From NCBI GenBank assembly GCA_004791255.1, contig SRUQ01000010.1, forward strand, positions 213,818-277,817: a stretch of DNA of 64,000 bases, given 5' to 3'. The notes under the pieces are model-generated. The model was not told the origin of the DNA and made no database searches. It saw only the letters and a list, made by a program, of their open reading frames with translations. This DNA is from a bacterium M00.F.Ca.ET.205.01.1.1 (GTDB lineage: Bacteria > Pseudomonadota > Alphaproteobacteria > Rhizobiales > Rhizobiaceae). A program made the position numbers and the translations under genes. Numbering within the stretch: the first letter of the stretch is position 1; each line of letters starts with the position of its first letter. This document shows, piece by piece, positions 34,554 through 43,937 of the stretch.

Positions 34554-37466
34554 ATGAACATCAAGGCCGACTTCCCGACGCTCATCGAAGAACTCGATTA
34601 CGGAACCCCGGAATCGAAGGCGCAGAAGCAGATCACGCTGGTCGTCGACGGCCGCAGCATCAGCGTGCCGGAAGGCACGTCGATCATGCGCGCGGCGATG
34701 GAGGGCGGGGTCGAAATCCCGAAACTCTGCGCCACCGACATGCTGGACTCGTTCGGCTCCTGCCGCGTCTGCCTGGTCGAGATCGAAGGCCGTGGCGGCA
34801 CGCCCGCCTCCTGCACGACGCCGGTCGGCGAAGGCATGGTGGTGCGCACGCAGTCCGACCGGCTCGACGCCATTCGCCGCGGTGTGATGGAGCTCTACGT
34901 CTCCGATCATCCGACGGGCTGGAATGAGACGGCCGGAACCGGCGCCAGCGAGTTCGACGCGGTGGCCAAGTCCGTCGGCCTGTCCGAAAATCGCTACGGC
35001 GTTGAAGGCCGCAACCACGTCAAGCAGGAAAACGGCGTGGCGCCCGGCCACGGCTCGCTGGCGGTCGACTACATCGCCCGCGATGAATCCAATCCCTATT
35101 TCACGTATGATGCGGCGCAATGCATCGTCTGTTCGCGCTGCGTACGCGCCTGTGAAGAGGTGCAGGGCACCTTCGCGCTGACCATCGAGGGCCGCGGTTT
35201 CGAATCGCGCATGGTCGCCGGCATGCATGAGGACTTCATCGCTTCCGAATGCGTGTCCTGCGGGGCCTGCGTCCAGGCCTGCCCTACAGATGCACTGCGC
35301 GAGAAGACCGTGCTCGCCAAGGGCATGCCGGAGCGCTCGGCCGTCACCACCTGCGCCTATTGCGGCGTCGGCTGCTCTTTCAAGGCCGAAGTGAAGGGCG
35401 ACGAGGTCATTCGCATGATGCCCTACAAGGAGGGCAAGGCGAACCACGGCCATTCCTGCGTGAAGGGCCGTTTCGCCTATGGCTATGCCACCCACAAGGA
35501 CCGCATCCTGTCGCCGATGATCCGTGAAAGGGTCAGCGACCCCTGGCGCGAAGTGAGCTGGGAAGAGGCGATCGCCCATACGGCCAACGAATTCCGCCGT
35601 ATCCAGTATCAGTACGGCCGCACCGCGATCGGCGGCATCACCTCGTCGCGCTGCACGAATGAGGAGACCTACCTCGTCCAGAAGCTTGTGCGCCAGGGCT
35701 TCCGCAACAACAATGTCGACACCTGCGCCCGCGTCTGCCATTCGCCGACCGGCTACGGCCTCGGCCAGACCTACGGCACCTCGGCCGGCACGCAGGATTT
35801 CGACTCCGTCGACTTCACCGATGTCGCCGTCATCATCGGCGCCAACCCTGCTTCCGCCCATCCGGTGTTCGCCTCGCGGCTGAAAAAGCGGCTGCGCCAG
35901 GGTGCCAAGCTGATCGTGCTCGATCCGCGCCGCACCGAGATGGTCAAGTCGGCGCATATCGAAGCCGACTATCACCTGCCGCTGAAGCCCGGCACCAACG
36001 TTGCGGTGCTGACCTCGCTGGCGCATGTCATCGTCACCGAGGGCCTGTTCGACGAAGCCTTCATTCGTGAGCGCTGCGACTGGGCCGAATTCCAGGACTG
36101 GGCGTCGTTTGTCGCCTTGCCGGAAAACAGCCCGGAGACTGTCGGCAAGCTGTCCGGCGTCGATCCCGAACTGATCCGCGGTGCCGCGCGCCTCTATGCC
36201 AAGGGCGGCAACGGCGCGATCTATTACGGCCTCGGCGTGACGGAACACAGCCAGGGTTCGACCACGGTGATGGCGATCGCCAACCTCGCCATGGCGACCG
36301 GCAATATCGGCCGCCCCGGCGTCGGCGTGAACCCGCTGCGCGGCCAGAACAACGTGCAGGGCTCGTGCGACATGGGCTCCTTCCCGCACGAACTGCCGGG
36401 CTACCGCCACATCTCCGGCGAAGCCGTGCGCGATATCTATGAGACCCTGTGGGGCGTGAAGCTGGACGACGAGCCGGGCCTGCGCATCCCCAACATGCTG
36501 GACGCCGCCGTCGACGGCTCGTTCAAGGGCATCTACATCCAGGGCGAGGACATCCTGCAGTCCGATCCCGACACCAAGCATGTCGCCGCGGGGCTGGCCG
36601 CGATGGAATGCGTGGTCGTGCATGACCTGTTCCTCAACGAGACGGCGAACTACGCGCATGTCTTCCTGCCGGGCTCGACCTTCCTGGAAAAGGACGGAAC
36701 CTTCACCAATGCCGAGCGCCGCATCAACATGGTGCGCAAGGTTCTGGAGCCGAAGGCGCGCTATGCCGACTGGGAGGCAACGCAGGAGCTTGCCCGCGCG
36801 CTTGGACTCGACTGGAACTACCAGCATCCCGCCGAAATCATGGAAGAGATTGCCAAGACGACGCCAAGCTTCGCTGGCGTCTCCTTTGAGCTGATCGACC
36901 GTGTCGGATCCGTGCAATGGCCGTGCAACGAGAAGGCGCCGCTCGGAACGCCGATCATGCATGTCGACGGTTTCGTGCGCGGCAAGGGCAAGTTCATTCG
37001 CACCGAATATGTGGCGACGGACGAAAGAACCGGGCCGCGCTTCCCGCTGCTGCTCACCACCGGCCGCATCCTCAGCCAGTACAATGTCGGCGCGCAGACC
37101 AGACGCACCGACAACGTCATGTGGCACTCGGAGGACCGGTTGGAAATCCATCCGCACGACGCCGAGAACCGCGGCCTGCGCGATGGCGACTGGGTGCGGC
37201 TGACTAGCCGCTCGGGCGAGACGACGCTGCGCGCGCTGATCACCGACCGGGTGTCTCCGGGCGTGGTCTACACCACCTTCCACCATCCCGACACGCAAGC
37301 CAACGTCATCACCACCGACTTCTCCGACTGGGCCACCAACTGCCCGGAATACAAGGTGACTGCGGTGCAGGTCGGCGCCTCCAACGGGCCGTCGGAATGG
37401 CAGCGCGACTATAACGAGCAGGCCGAGCACAGCCGCCGCATCGCTCCGCTGCAGGCGGCGGAGTAG
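34554..37466 (+). CDS. fdsA: Formate dehydrogenase catalytic (alpha) subunit
   Basis: 970-residue molybdenum enzyme oxidising formate to CO2. N-terminal 2Fe-2S domain (CATDMLDSFGSCRVC), a histidine-cysteine [4Fe-4S] region, two ferredoxin-type clusters (CIVCSRCVRACEE and CVSCGACVQACPT), CAYCGVGCSF cluster and the bis-MGD domains. The Mo ligand is C395 in DTCARVCHSPT, where selenocysteine stands in FdhF, so this is the Cys enzyme. The ending ADYHLPLKP-type molybdopterin loops are present. Complete; Arg/His partners of the active site (RVCH) are intact. It oxidises formate from C1 breakdown and reduces NAD through FdsB/FdsG. Confidence 0.97.
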   Translation: MNIKADFPTLIEELDYGTPESKAQKQITLVVDGRSISVPEGTSIMRAAMEGGVEIPKLCATDMLDSFGSCRVCLVEIEGRGGTPASCTTPVGEGMVVRTQSDRLDAIRRGVMELYVSDHPTGWNETAGTGASEFDAVAKSVGLSENRYGVEGRNHVKQENGVAPGHGSLAVDYIARDESNPYFTYDAAQCIVCSRCVRACEEVQGTFALTIEGRGFESRMVAGMHEDFIASECVSCGACVQACPTDALREKTVLAKGMPERSAVTTCAYCGVGCSFKAEVKGDEVIRMMPYKEGKANHGHSCVKGRFAYGYATHKDRILSPMIRERVSDPWREVSWEEAIAHTANEFRRIQYQYGRTAIGGITSSRCTNEETYLVQKLVRQGFRNNNVDTCARVCHSPTGYGLGQTYGTSAGTQDFDSVDFTDVAVIIGANPASAHPVFASRLKKRLRQGAKLIVLDPRRTEMVKSAHIEADYHLPLKPGTNVAVLTSLAHVIVTEGLFDEAFIRERCDWAEFQDWASFVALPENSPETVGKLSGVDPELIRGAARLYAKGGNGAIYYGLGVTEHSQGSTTVMAIANLAMATGNIGRPGVGVNPLRGQNNVQGSCDMGSFPHELPGYRHISGEAVRDIYETLWGVKLDDEPGLRIPNMLDAAVDGSFKGIYIQGEDILQSDPDTKHVAAGLAAMECVVVHDLFLNETANYAHVFLPGSTFLEKDGTFTNAERRINMVRKVLEPKARYADWEATQELARALGLDWNYQHPAEIMEEIAKTTPSFAGVSFELIDRVGSVQWPCNEKAPLGTPIMHVDGFVRGKGKFIRTEYVATDERTGPRFPLLLTTGRILSQYNVGAQTRRTDNVMWHSEDRLEIHPHDAENRGLRDGDWVRLTSRSGETTLRALITDRVSPGVVYTTFHHPDTQANVITTDFSDWATNCPEYKVTAVQVGASNGPSEWQRDYNEQAEHSRRIAPLQAAE

Positions 37467-37468
37467 TC

Positions 37469-38299
37469 TTGGCCGCGCGCCGCAAAGCGACGACGCAGAT
37501 ATCGCGGCTGGCGCACCGTGCCGGCGGCACGACGGCGGCCAACCGCATGGTGCCGGAGGAGACGCCGGTGGCGTTCTCTTTCGCCGGCACGACGCATGCG
37601 GTGATGATGGCAAGCCCGGCCGATTTCGAGGATTTCGCGCTCGGCTTCTCGCTGACCGAAGGCATCATCGCTTCAGCCGACGAGATCGAAGCGATCGAGG
37701 TCGAGGATCATGGCGCCGGCATCGACATCCAGATCCGGCTGAAGGACCAGGCCAATACGCGCTTCGAGGCGCGGCGGCGCCGGCTCGCCGGACCGGTCGG
37801 CTGCGGGCTGTGCGGTATCGAATCGATCGAGGAGGCAATGCGCTCGGTCGACGCAGTCGGTGCGTCAAAACTTACGCTTGCTGCGGACGACATCGTGCGT
37901 TCGGTCAGGCTTCTCTCCAAATTGCAGCCGCTGCACAGCGAGACCGGAGCGGTACACGCCGCCGGCTTCTACATCCCCGGCAAGGGCGTCGTCATGGCGC
38001 GCGAGGATGTCGGCCGCCACAACGCGCTGGACAAGCTGGCCGGCGCGCTGGCGAAGGCCGGCATCGACGGCGCTTCGGGCGCGGTCGTTGTGACATCACG
38101 TGTTTCGGTCGAGATGGTGCAGAAGACCGCGGCCATCGGTTCGGCCTTCATCATTGCCGTGTCGGCGCCGACAGCACTGGCCATCCGCACCGCGCAGGAG
38201 GCCGGCATGACGCTGGTGGCGTTGGTGCGCGGCGACGATTTCGATGTTTTCACCCACCCCGACCGGGTGGCTCATGGAGTTGCCCAGCATGTCGCATGA
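37469..38299 (+). CDS. fdhD: Formate dehydrogenase sulfurtransferase FdhD (FdsC)
   Basis: 276-residue chaperone that sulfurates the Mo cofactor before insertion in FdsA. The conserved cysteines are in GPVGCGLCGIESIEEA, and the C-terminal block is FTSRVSVEMVQKTA-like TSRVSVEMVQKTAAIG. The start is a TTG at 37469, two bases after the fdsA stop, so coupled translation is likely. It overlaps fdsD by 11 bases. Confidence 0.94.
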   Translation: MAARRKATTQISRLAHRAGGTTAANRMVPEETPVAFSFAGTTHAVMMASPADFEDFALGFSLTEGIIASADEIEAIEVEDHGAGIDIQIRLKDQANTRFEARRRRLAGPVGCGLCGIESIEEAMRSVDAVGASKLTLAADDIVRSVRLLSKLQPLHSETGAVHAAGFYIPGKGVVMAREDVGRHNALDKLAGALAKAGIDGASGAVVVTSRVSVEMVQKTAAIGSAFIIAVSAPTALAIRTAQEAGMTLVALVRGDDFDVFTHPDRVAHGVAQHVA

Positions 38300-38600
38300 C
38301 GAAGATCACATCATGAGCACCAGGGAAAAGCTGGTGCGCATGGCCAACCAGATCGCGGCCTTCTTCCACTCCAGGCCACGCGAGGAAGGCGTTGCGGGCG
38401 TTGCCGAGCATATCAACAAGTTCTGGGAGCCGAGGATGCGGCGGCAGTTCTTCGAGATGCTGGATGCCGGCGGCGAAGGCTTCGACGAGCTGGTCGTGGT
38501 CGCTTCGGCCAGGATCAAACGGCCGATCACACCGGCCGAGGCCGATCTCAAGCTCGGGCTCGAGGCCTCGCCGGCCGACGTCGCCGCGTCTCAACGATAG
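38289..38600 (+). CDS. fdsD: Formate dehydrogenase delta subunit
   Basis: 103-residue FdsD, a small subunit needed for assembly of the complex. Pattern: KLVRMANQIAAFFHSRPREEGVAGVAEHINKFWEPRMRRQFF. The start ATG 38289 lies inside the end of fdhD (11-base overlap); ATG 38313 is another possible start. Last gene of the operon. Confidence 0.9.
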   Translation: MSHDEDHIMSTREKLVRMANQIAAFFHSRPREEGVAGVAEHINKFWEPRMRRQFFEMLDAGGEGFDELVVVASARIKRPITPAEADLKLGLEASPADVAASQR

Positions 38601-38712
38601 TCTCCACGGCGACGCCGGCCTGTATTTCTCTTGCTAAAGTTTAAGCTGCCGCGACCGACGCGGCTCTGCTATGGTCGGCGATCAGAAATCGTCAGGCCGG
38701 GCGCAATAAACC

Positions 38713-40266
38713 GTGAGGCCGATCGAGACCCGATACGCCCGTAGCGGCGACGTGCGGATCGCCTATCAGGTGGTCGGTCAGGGCTCGTTCGATCTCGTCT
38801 TCGTGCCGGGCTTCATTTCCAATCTCGACCTGCACTGGGAAGACGAGGGCTATACAAGGCTCTTGCGACGGCTTTCGGCCTTCTCGCGGCTGATCCTGTT
38901 CGACAAACGCGGCACGGGTCTTTCCGACCGTGTCGACACCCGACATTTGCCCAGTCTCGAAACCCGCATGGACGATGTGCGCGCGGTGATGGATGCCGCC
39001 GGCAGCGGCCGTGCGGCGGTGCTCGGTGCTTCCGAAGGCGCGCCGATGGCGATGCTGTTCGCCGCCACTTATCCGGAGCGAACGCGGGCGCTGGCGCTCT
39101 ATGGCGGCTACGCGCATTTCCACAAATGGGTGATGCCCCCGGAGCGCCTCGATGCCTTCATCGAGATGGCGGAGACGGCCTGGGGCACCGGCGCCACTCT
39201 GCCCAATTTCGCGCCGGGCCGGGTCGACGACGCGCATTTTACCCAGTGGTGGGCGCGTTTCGAACGTTTGTCGGCAAGCCCGACCGCGGCGGCCGCTCTT
39301 GCCCGCATGAATGCCGGGATCGACGTGCGCGACATCCTCGGTACAATCAGCGCGCCGACGCTGCTGATCCATCGCCGCAACGATGTTCGCGTCGACCCCG
39401 AGGCCAGCCGCTTCCTGGCCCGGAAGATCCCGAATGCGCGGCTGATCGAGGTCGCCGGGCGCGACCATCCGATCTGGACCGGCGATGTCGACCGCGTCGC
39501 CGATCTGATCGAGGAGTTCCTCACCGGCCAGCCGGCGGTGTCAGACACGGAGCGCGTGCTTGCCGCATTGCTGGTGACACGCATCTACGACACGGCCAAG
39601 CTTGGCGACCGCATGTGGCACGAGCGCAGCCAGCGCTTTCAGGAGAGTTGGCGGCTGCTGGTCGGGCGTCATGGCGGCCGCGCCGCGGGCACGCATGGCG
39701 AATTGATGATCTCGCGCTTCGACGGGCCGGCGCGCGCCATCCGCTGTGCCGCGGCGCTGCGCGAGGCGGCGCAGCAGATCGGCGTGGCGAGTGCTCAGGG
39801 GGTCCATGCCGGCGAGATCGAAGCGCGCGGCCCGCCGGCCGGGCTGACGGCGCGCGTGACCATGCAATTGGCGAACCATGCCGGGCGCGGCGATATCATC
39901 GCCTCGCGGCTGGTTGCCGATCTGGCGGCGGGTTCCGGCCTGCATTTCGCCGATGCCGGGCGCGTCAGCCTCGGCGACCTGGATGAACCATTGCCGGTGG
40001 TGCATGCGACGTCGGAGCAACATCTAGAGCCGGCCTGCCGCCCCAAGTCCAAACCGGAGGAACCCGCTGCGTTGACGGCACGGGAGAGCGAGGTGGTGAA
40101 CCTGATCGCCGATGGCAAAAGCAACGCGGCGATCGCCGGCGAACTCAGGCTCAGTGAGCACACGGTCAAGCGACATGTGGCCAACATATTGCTCAAGCTC
40201 GATTTGCCGTCTCGGGCGGCGGCGGCGGCATTTTCGGCCAGGCACACTGGCCCGGACGGGCCATGA
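38713..40266 (+). CDS. Alpha/beta-hydrolase, cyclase-like and LuxR fusion protein
   Basis: 517 residues in three parts. Residues 1 to about 270: alpha/beta-hydrolase, nucleophile S107 in GASEG and H252 in GRDHPIW; HRRNDVRVD may hold the acid. Residues about 277-440: a class III adenylate-cyclase-like domain recognised by ARAIRCAAALREAAQ, GVHAGEIEARG and LVADLAAGSGLHF. The metal Asp positions are changed (LLVTRIYDTAKLGD, THGELMISR), so it is probably catalytically dead. From about 450: LuxR helix-turn-helix LTARESEVVNLIADGKSNAAIAGELRLSEHTVKRHV. The start is GTG 38713. It may be a transcription factor that senses a hydrolysable ester. Confidence 0.8.
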   Translation: MRPIETRYARSGDVRIAYQVVGQGSFDLVFVPGFISNLDLHWEDEGYTRLLRRLSAFSRLILFDKRGTGLSDRVDTRHLPSLETRMDDVRAVMDAAGSGRAAVLGASEGAPMAMLFAATYPERTRALALYGGYAHFHKWVMPPERLDAFIEMAETAWGTGATLPNFAPGRVDDAHFTQWWARFERLSASPTAAAALARMNAGIDVRDILGTISAPTLLIHRRNDVRVDPEASRFLARKIPNARLIEVAGRDHPIWTGDVDRVADLIEEFLTGQPAVSDTERVLAALLVTRIYDTAKLGDRMWHERSQRFQESWRLLVGRHGGRAAGTHGELMISRFDGPARAIRCAAALREAAQQIGVASAQGVHAGEIEARGPPAGLTARVTMQLANHAGRGDIIASRLVADLAAGSGLHFADAGRVSLGDLDEPLPVVHATSEQHLEPACRPKSKPEEPAALTARESEVVNLIADGKSNAAIAGELRLSEHTVKRHVANILLKLDLPSRAAAAAFSARHTGPDGP

Positions 40267-40372
40267 GAGCCATGGCGCTTTCGGGCGAAGCGGCCAAAGC
40301 TCCATAAGCGATACAAACTCCCAATGCAGGCCAGGCGATATCGCCGCGAAGGCACTGCGAATGGAGGATGAG

Positions 40373-40852
40373 ATGGAGAAGTCGAACCGGATACTGACGT
40401 CACTGGTGATTGCGGCAAGCATCGGCGCGCTGTTCACTGTCGTTCCCGCAAAGGCCGAGGATGCTTCGGCCACCGCCGCTTACAAGGACATCCAGGCCAC
40501 GCTCGGCTCGGTGCCGGATATGTTCAAGACACTGCCCGACGTCGCCATCGCCGGCGCCTGGGCCGAGATCAAGGGCGTCCAGCTCAACCCCAAGACCGCG
40601 CTCGACGGCAAGACCAAGGAACTGTTGGGGCTCGCCGTCGCGGCGCAGATCCCGTGCCAATACTGCGTCTATTTCCACACCGAGGCGGCCAAGCTCAATG
40701 GTGCAAGCGACGAGGAAATCAAGGAGGCCGTGGCGATGGCCGCGATCGTGCGCCACTGGTCGACGATGCTCAACGGCAGCCAGGTCGACCTCAAGACTTT
40801 CAAGAAGCAGACGGACGACGTGTTCGCCGCCGTCAAGGCCAAGTCGCAGTGA
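40373..40852 (+). CDS. Secreted carboxymuconolactone decarboxylase/AhpD-like protein
   Basis: 159 residues. Signal peptide about 1-32 (MEKSNRIL, a hydrophobic core, then PAKAED). AhpD-like motif CQYCVYFHTEAAKLNGASDEEIKEA: redox CxxC with the histidine three residues after. The family includes peroxide-reduction and lactone decarboxylase proteins, but export to the periplasm is unusual. Start ATG 40373 has GGAGG at 40363; ATG 40361 is possible. The next two genes are close and in the same direction. Confidence 0.82.
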   Translation: MEKSNRILTSLVIAASIGALFTVVPAKAEDASATAAYKDIQATLGSVPDMFKTLPDVAIAGAWAEIKGVQLNPKTALDGKTKELLGLAVAAQIPCQYCVYFHTEAAKLNGASDEEIKEAVAMAAIVRHWSTMLNGSQVDLKTFKKQTDDVFAAVKAKSQ

Positions 40853-40925
40853 AGCATACGCTGCCCGGCATCGTGCCGGGCGGCTCCCAATCGAACGCCC
40901 GGTCATACGGGCCATGGAGATCGAA

Positions 40926-41288
40926 ATGTTGACCAAGACACAAACCGTGGACGGCGCGGCGATCAAGAAGGCGATCGAAGGCCGTGATGGAAAGATGCTG
41001 TCGAGTTTCTACGCCGACGACGCGCTGGTGCGGGTGATCGACCGCAACAACCCGCCGAGCAAGCCGCGCGAAGTGCGCGGGCGGGCGGCGATCACCATGT
41101 TCTGGGACGACATCTGCAGTCGGGCGATGACCCACAAGGTCGACACCACGATCGCCGATGGCGACAACCTCGCTTTCACCCAGGCCTGCGTCTACCCGGA
41201 CGGCACCAAGGTGTTCTGCGCGGCGATGCTTGAGCTAAAGAACGGCCAGATCGAGCGGCAGACCGTCGTGCAGGCCTGGGACGAGTAG
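40926..41288 (+). CDS. SnoaL-like (NTF2-fold) protein
   Basis: 120-residue NTF2-like fold protein (SSFYADDALVRVIDRNNPPS, RGRAAITMFWDDIC, NLAFTQACVYPDGTKVF). No catalytic residue identified and no signal peptide. The start ATG 40926 has GGAG six bases upstream; ATG 40914 would add four codons. It lies 73 bases after the AhpD-like gene. Confidence 0.76.
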   Translation: MLTKTQTVDGAAIKKAIEGRDGKMLSSFYADDALVRVIDRNNPPSKPREVRGRAAITMFWDDICSRAMTHKVDTTIADGDNLAFTQACVYPDGTKVFCAAMLELKNGQIERQTVVQAWDE

Positions 41289-41340
41289 ATCAATAGGTGG
41301 AACGGCAGCGGCCTAGAACCGCAAACAGGGAGGAAGACCG

Positions 41341-41655
41341 ATGTTTAGCGCCAGATGGCAGATCGACGCCAAGTTCGGGCACAAGCAGACCGTGCTCGAA
41401 CTGCTGAAAAAATGGGAACGCGAGATCGGCTCGCAGGTCGGCATCGCCGACCTCAAGTTCCAGATCATGACCGGATCGATCGGCGCAAGGGAAGCGACGG
41501 TCGAGTCCCATCACCAGGTCGAGAGCCTGGCCCAGTTGGAGGCGTTCTTCGCCAAGATCGGCAAGATCGACGCGCACGCCAAATGGGGCAAGGAGATAGA
41601 GCCCTATGTCGTGTCGGGCACCAGCCTGTGGAACATCTATCGGATCGTGGAGTAG
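41341..41655 (+). CDS. Hypothetical protein, 104 residues
   Basis: Small soluble alpha/beta protein without a family name I recognise: MFSARWQIDAKFGHKQTVLELLKKW at the start. Good ribosome site (GGGAGGAAG). The pattern resembles small dimeric stress-type alpha/beta-barrel proteins (ABM/EthD-like), which is only a guess. It is the third of three small genes in a row (40373, 40926, 41341) that may be one unit. Confidence 0.75.
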   Translation: MFSARWQIDAKFGHKQTVLELLKKWEREIGSQVGIADLKFQIMTGSIGAREATVESHHQVESLAQLEAFFAKIGKIDAHAKWGKEIEPYVVSGTSLWNIYRIVE

Positions 41656-41669
41656 TCGCCAGCGTACTT

Positions 41670-41870
41670 CTACCCGCTTGCGGGGAGGTGAGAAGCGACC
41701 GCCGCAGGCGGGTCGATCGACAACGATTTGTCGATCGAAGCGACGAACGCCCGGAGCCATAGCGGAGGGCTGTCCGGCAGGCAGATGATGGGCGGAGCCA
41801 ACCTCGCCAGGGTTGTGCCGCCCCTCATCCGGCCTTTCGGGCCACCTTCTCCCCGTGAACGGGGAGCAGG
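41670..41870. repeat. Palindromic rhizobial intergenic repeat
   Basis: Gap between two convergent genes made of short palindromes known widely in rhizobial intergenic DNA: CTCCCCG (41849-41855) / CGGGGAG (41860-41866), GGCC/GGGCC just before it, and a related GGGGAGG...GCCGCAGG part near 41675-41715. No gene. It could end both transcripts. Confidence 0.6.
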
Positions 41871-41881
41871 GAGGATTTGCC

Positions 41882-42367
41882 CTACATCAGGCCGAGCTGC
41901 TTGTAGAAGCCGAGCGCGTCGTAATAGTCGCTCTGGGCCGCGATCTTGCCGTCCTTGACGGAGAACATCGAGGCGCCGGTGAAGGAGAACTTCTTGCCGG
42001 TGGCAGCAGTTCCGTCGGCCCAGGGGCCAGTGTTGGTGCCGGAGAACTCCCACTCGAACGCGACGCGGTCGCCCTCGATCACGGGGACGCCCTTCATCGT
42101 CCAGACAGCGTCGGGAACGGCCTTGAGGAAATTGTCGATCACACCGGTCTTGGCGGCCTCCCGACCCGTGACCGGCTTACCGACGGAAGCGTCGTAGTAG
42201 GTGACGTCGTCGGTGAAGTAGCCGGCAGCCTTGGCCGAGTCATGCGCATTCCAGGCGGCAACATAGGCTTCGACCACCGACTGCGCGGTATCGGCGGCGA
42301 AGGACGGCGCCACGGCGAGAAGCGTGGCGGCGATGGCTGCTGATGTCAGAAACTGGCGGCGATTCAT
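41882..42367 (-). CDS. Tat-exported SnoaL-like protein
   Basis: 161 residues. The N-terminus MNRRQFLTSAAIAATLL has a twin-arginine signal, with cleavage around APSFAAD. The mature part has the SnoaL/NTF2 pattern (VVEAYVAAWNAHDSAKAAGYFTDDVTYYD). A periplasmic location for this fold is unusual. Start ATG 42367 has GGGAGGAAGA upstream. It follows the patD-like gene by 40 bases in the same direction. Confidence 0.82.
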   Translation of the reverse strand: MNRRQFLTSAAIAATLLAVAPSFAADTAQSVVEAYVAAWNAHDSAKAAGYFTDDVTYYDASVGKPVTGREAAKTGVIDNFLKAVPDAVWTMKGVPVIEGDRVAFEWEFSGTNTGPWADGTAATGKKFSFTGASMFSVKDGKIAAQSDYYDALGFYKQLGLM

Positions 42368-42407
42368 GTTCTTCCTCCCTGGTTGAATGCTTGCCTTCCT
42401 TCTTGTT

Positions 42408-43835
42408 CTAGCCGTGCGCCACCATGACGTGGCGAACGGCGGTGTAATCCTCCAGCGCGTAGAGCGACATGTCCTTGCCGTAGCCGGACTGCTTCAGGCC
42501 GCCATGCGGCATCTCGTTGGTCAGCATGAAGTGGGTGTTGATCCAGGTGCAGCCATATTGCAGGCGCGCCGCGGTTGCCATGGCGCGGGATACATCCCTG
42601 GTCCACACGGATGACGCCAGCCCGTAATCGCTGTCATTGGCCCAGTTGACCGCTTCGTCGACTTCCGAAAATCGCGTGATCGAGACGGCCGGGCCGAACA
42701 CTTCGCGGCGCACGATCTCGTCCTCCTGCAGCGCGCCGGCGACGACGGTCGGCTGGTAGTAGAAGCCTGAGCCTTCGCCCGGCTTGCCGCCGGTGGTGAT
42801 CTCGATGTGCTTCAGTTCCGAGGCCCGCTCGACGAAACTGGCAACGCGGTCGCGCTGGCGGCGCGAGATCAGCGGCCCGATCTCGTTCTCGGTGTCGTCT
42901 GCCTGGTTGTATTTGATGGTCGATACGGCCGAGGACAGATCGGCGACCAGCCTGTCGTAGATCTTCTTGCCGGCATAGATGCGGCAGGCGGCGGTGCAGT
43001 CCTGGCCGGCATTGTAATAGCCGAAGGCGCGCAAGCCCTTGACCACGGCGCCGAGGTCGGCATCGTCGAAAACGATGACCGGCGCCTTGCCGCCGAGTTC
43101 GAGATGCGTGCGCTTGACCGACTTGGCGGCGGCCTGCAGCACCTTCTTGCCGGTGGCGACGTCGCCGGTGATCGAGATCATGTTGACCTTGGGATGGTTG
43201 ATCAGCGCGTTGCCGACGCTGTCGCCGCGGCCGAGCACGACGTTGACGACGCCTTCCGGCAGGACATCGGCGAAGACCCTCGCCAGTTTCAGGGTTGTCA
43301 GCGGCGTCTGCTCCGACGGCTTGAAGACGACCGTGTTACCACCGGCAATCGCCGGCGCCAGCTTCCAGGCCATCATCATCAGAGGGTAGTTCCAGGGCGC
43401 GATGGACGCGACGATGCCGATCGCATCGCGCCGCACCATCGAGGTATGGCCGGGCAAATATTCGCCGGCGACCACGCCTGGCATCGAGCGCACCGCGCCG
43501 GCAAAGAAGCGGTAGCAGTCGACGATCGCCGGGATTTCGTCATTGAGCACGGCATTGATCGGCTTGCCGCAGTTCAGCGCTTCAAGCGTCGCGAATTCCC
43601 TGGCCTCGGCCTCGATGCGGTCGGCGATTTTCAGGAGATAGCCCGAACGTTGCGCCGGCGTGGTGCGAGACCACGTCGCAAACGCCTTTTCGGCGGCCGC
43701 CACCGCGGCCTCGATCTGTGCCGGGCTGGCTTCGGCTAGGTTGAGGATGGTCGCTCCGGTCTTGGGATTGAGGATCGGCTCCTCGGTCTCGGTGCCCTTC
43801 TCGAATTTCGAGCCGATCAGCATCTGGGTGTCCAC
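42408..43835 (-). CDS. patD: Gamma-aminobutyraldehyde dehydrogenase (PatD/YdcW)
   Basis: 475-residue aldehyde dehydrogenase, 1 longer than E. coli PatD. The general base Glu is in LELGGKAP and the nucleophile is the Cys of NAGQDCTAACR. Oxidises 4-aminobutanal (from putrescine) to GABA with NAD. Last member of the ydcSTUVW-like operon. The N-terminus MLIGSKFEKGTETEEPILNPKTG fits the family. Start ATG 43835; the gap to the permease carries a repeat. Confidence 0.92.
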   Translation of the reverse strand: MDTQMLIGSKFEKGTETEEPILNPKTGATILNLAEASPAQIEAAVAAAEKAFATWSRTTPAQRSGYLLKIADRIEAEAREFATLEALNCGKPINAVLNDEIPAIVDCYRFFAGAVRSMPGVVAGEYLPGHTSMVRRDAIGIVASIAPWNYPLMMMAWKLAPAIAGGNTVVFKPSEQTPLTTLKLARVFADVLPEGVVNVVLGRGDSVGNALINHPKVNMISITGDVATGKKVLQAAAKSVKRTHLELGGKAPVIVFDDADLGAVVKGLRAFGYYNAGQDCTAACRIYAGKKIYDRLVADLSSAVSTIKYNQADDTENEIGPLISRRQRDRVASFVERASELKHIEITTGGKPGEGSGFYYQPTVVAGALQEDEIVRREVFGPAVSITRFSEVDEAVNWANDSDYGLASSVWTRDVSRAMATAARLQYGCTWINTHFMLTNEMPHGGLKQSGYGKDMSLYALEDYTAVRHVMVAHG

Positions 43836-43857
43836 TGGAGTTCTCCTTGAACGGAGC

Positions 43858-43933
43858 GAGTAGCGAATAGCGGGTAGCGAATAGGGTTCGGCTGCCGATG
43901 TCCCCTATTTGCTATTCGCTACTCCTATTCGCT
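43858..43933. repeat. Inverted repeat in the patD-ydcV gap
   Basis: Perfect 14-bp inverted repeat GAGTAGCGAATAGC (43858-43871) / GCTATTCGCTACTC (43911-43924). The TAGCGAATAG unit recurs within each arm. AT-richer than the genes around it. Probable mobile intergenic repeat. Confidence 0.7.
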
Positions 43934-43937
43934 GTTT

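Noticed and set aside
34554..37466. Selenocysteine form of formate dehydrogenase
   Set aside because: The Mo-ligand codon is TGC (Cys395), with no TGA in frame.
34509..37613. Very long open frame (about 1,034 codons) on the minus strand
   Set aside because: Lies wholly antisense to fdsA, with no family pattern; an artefact of high GC3.
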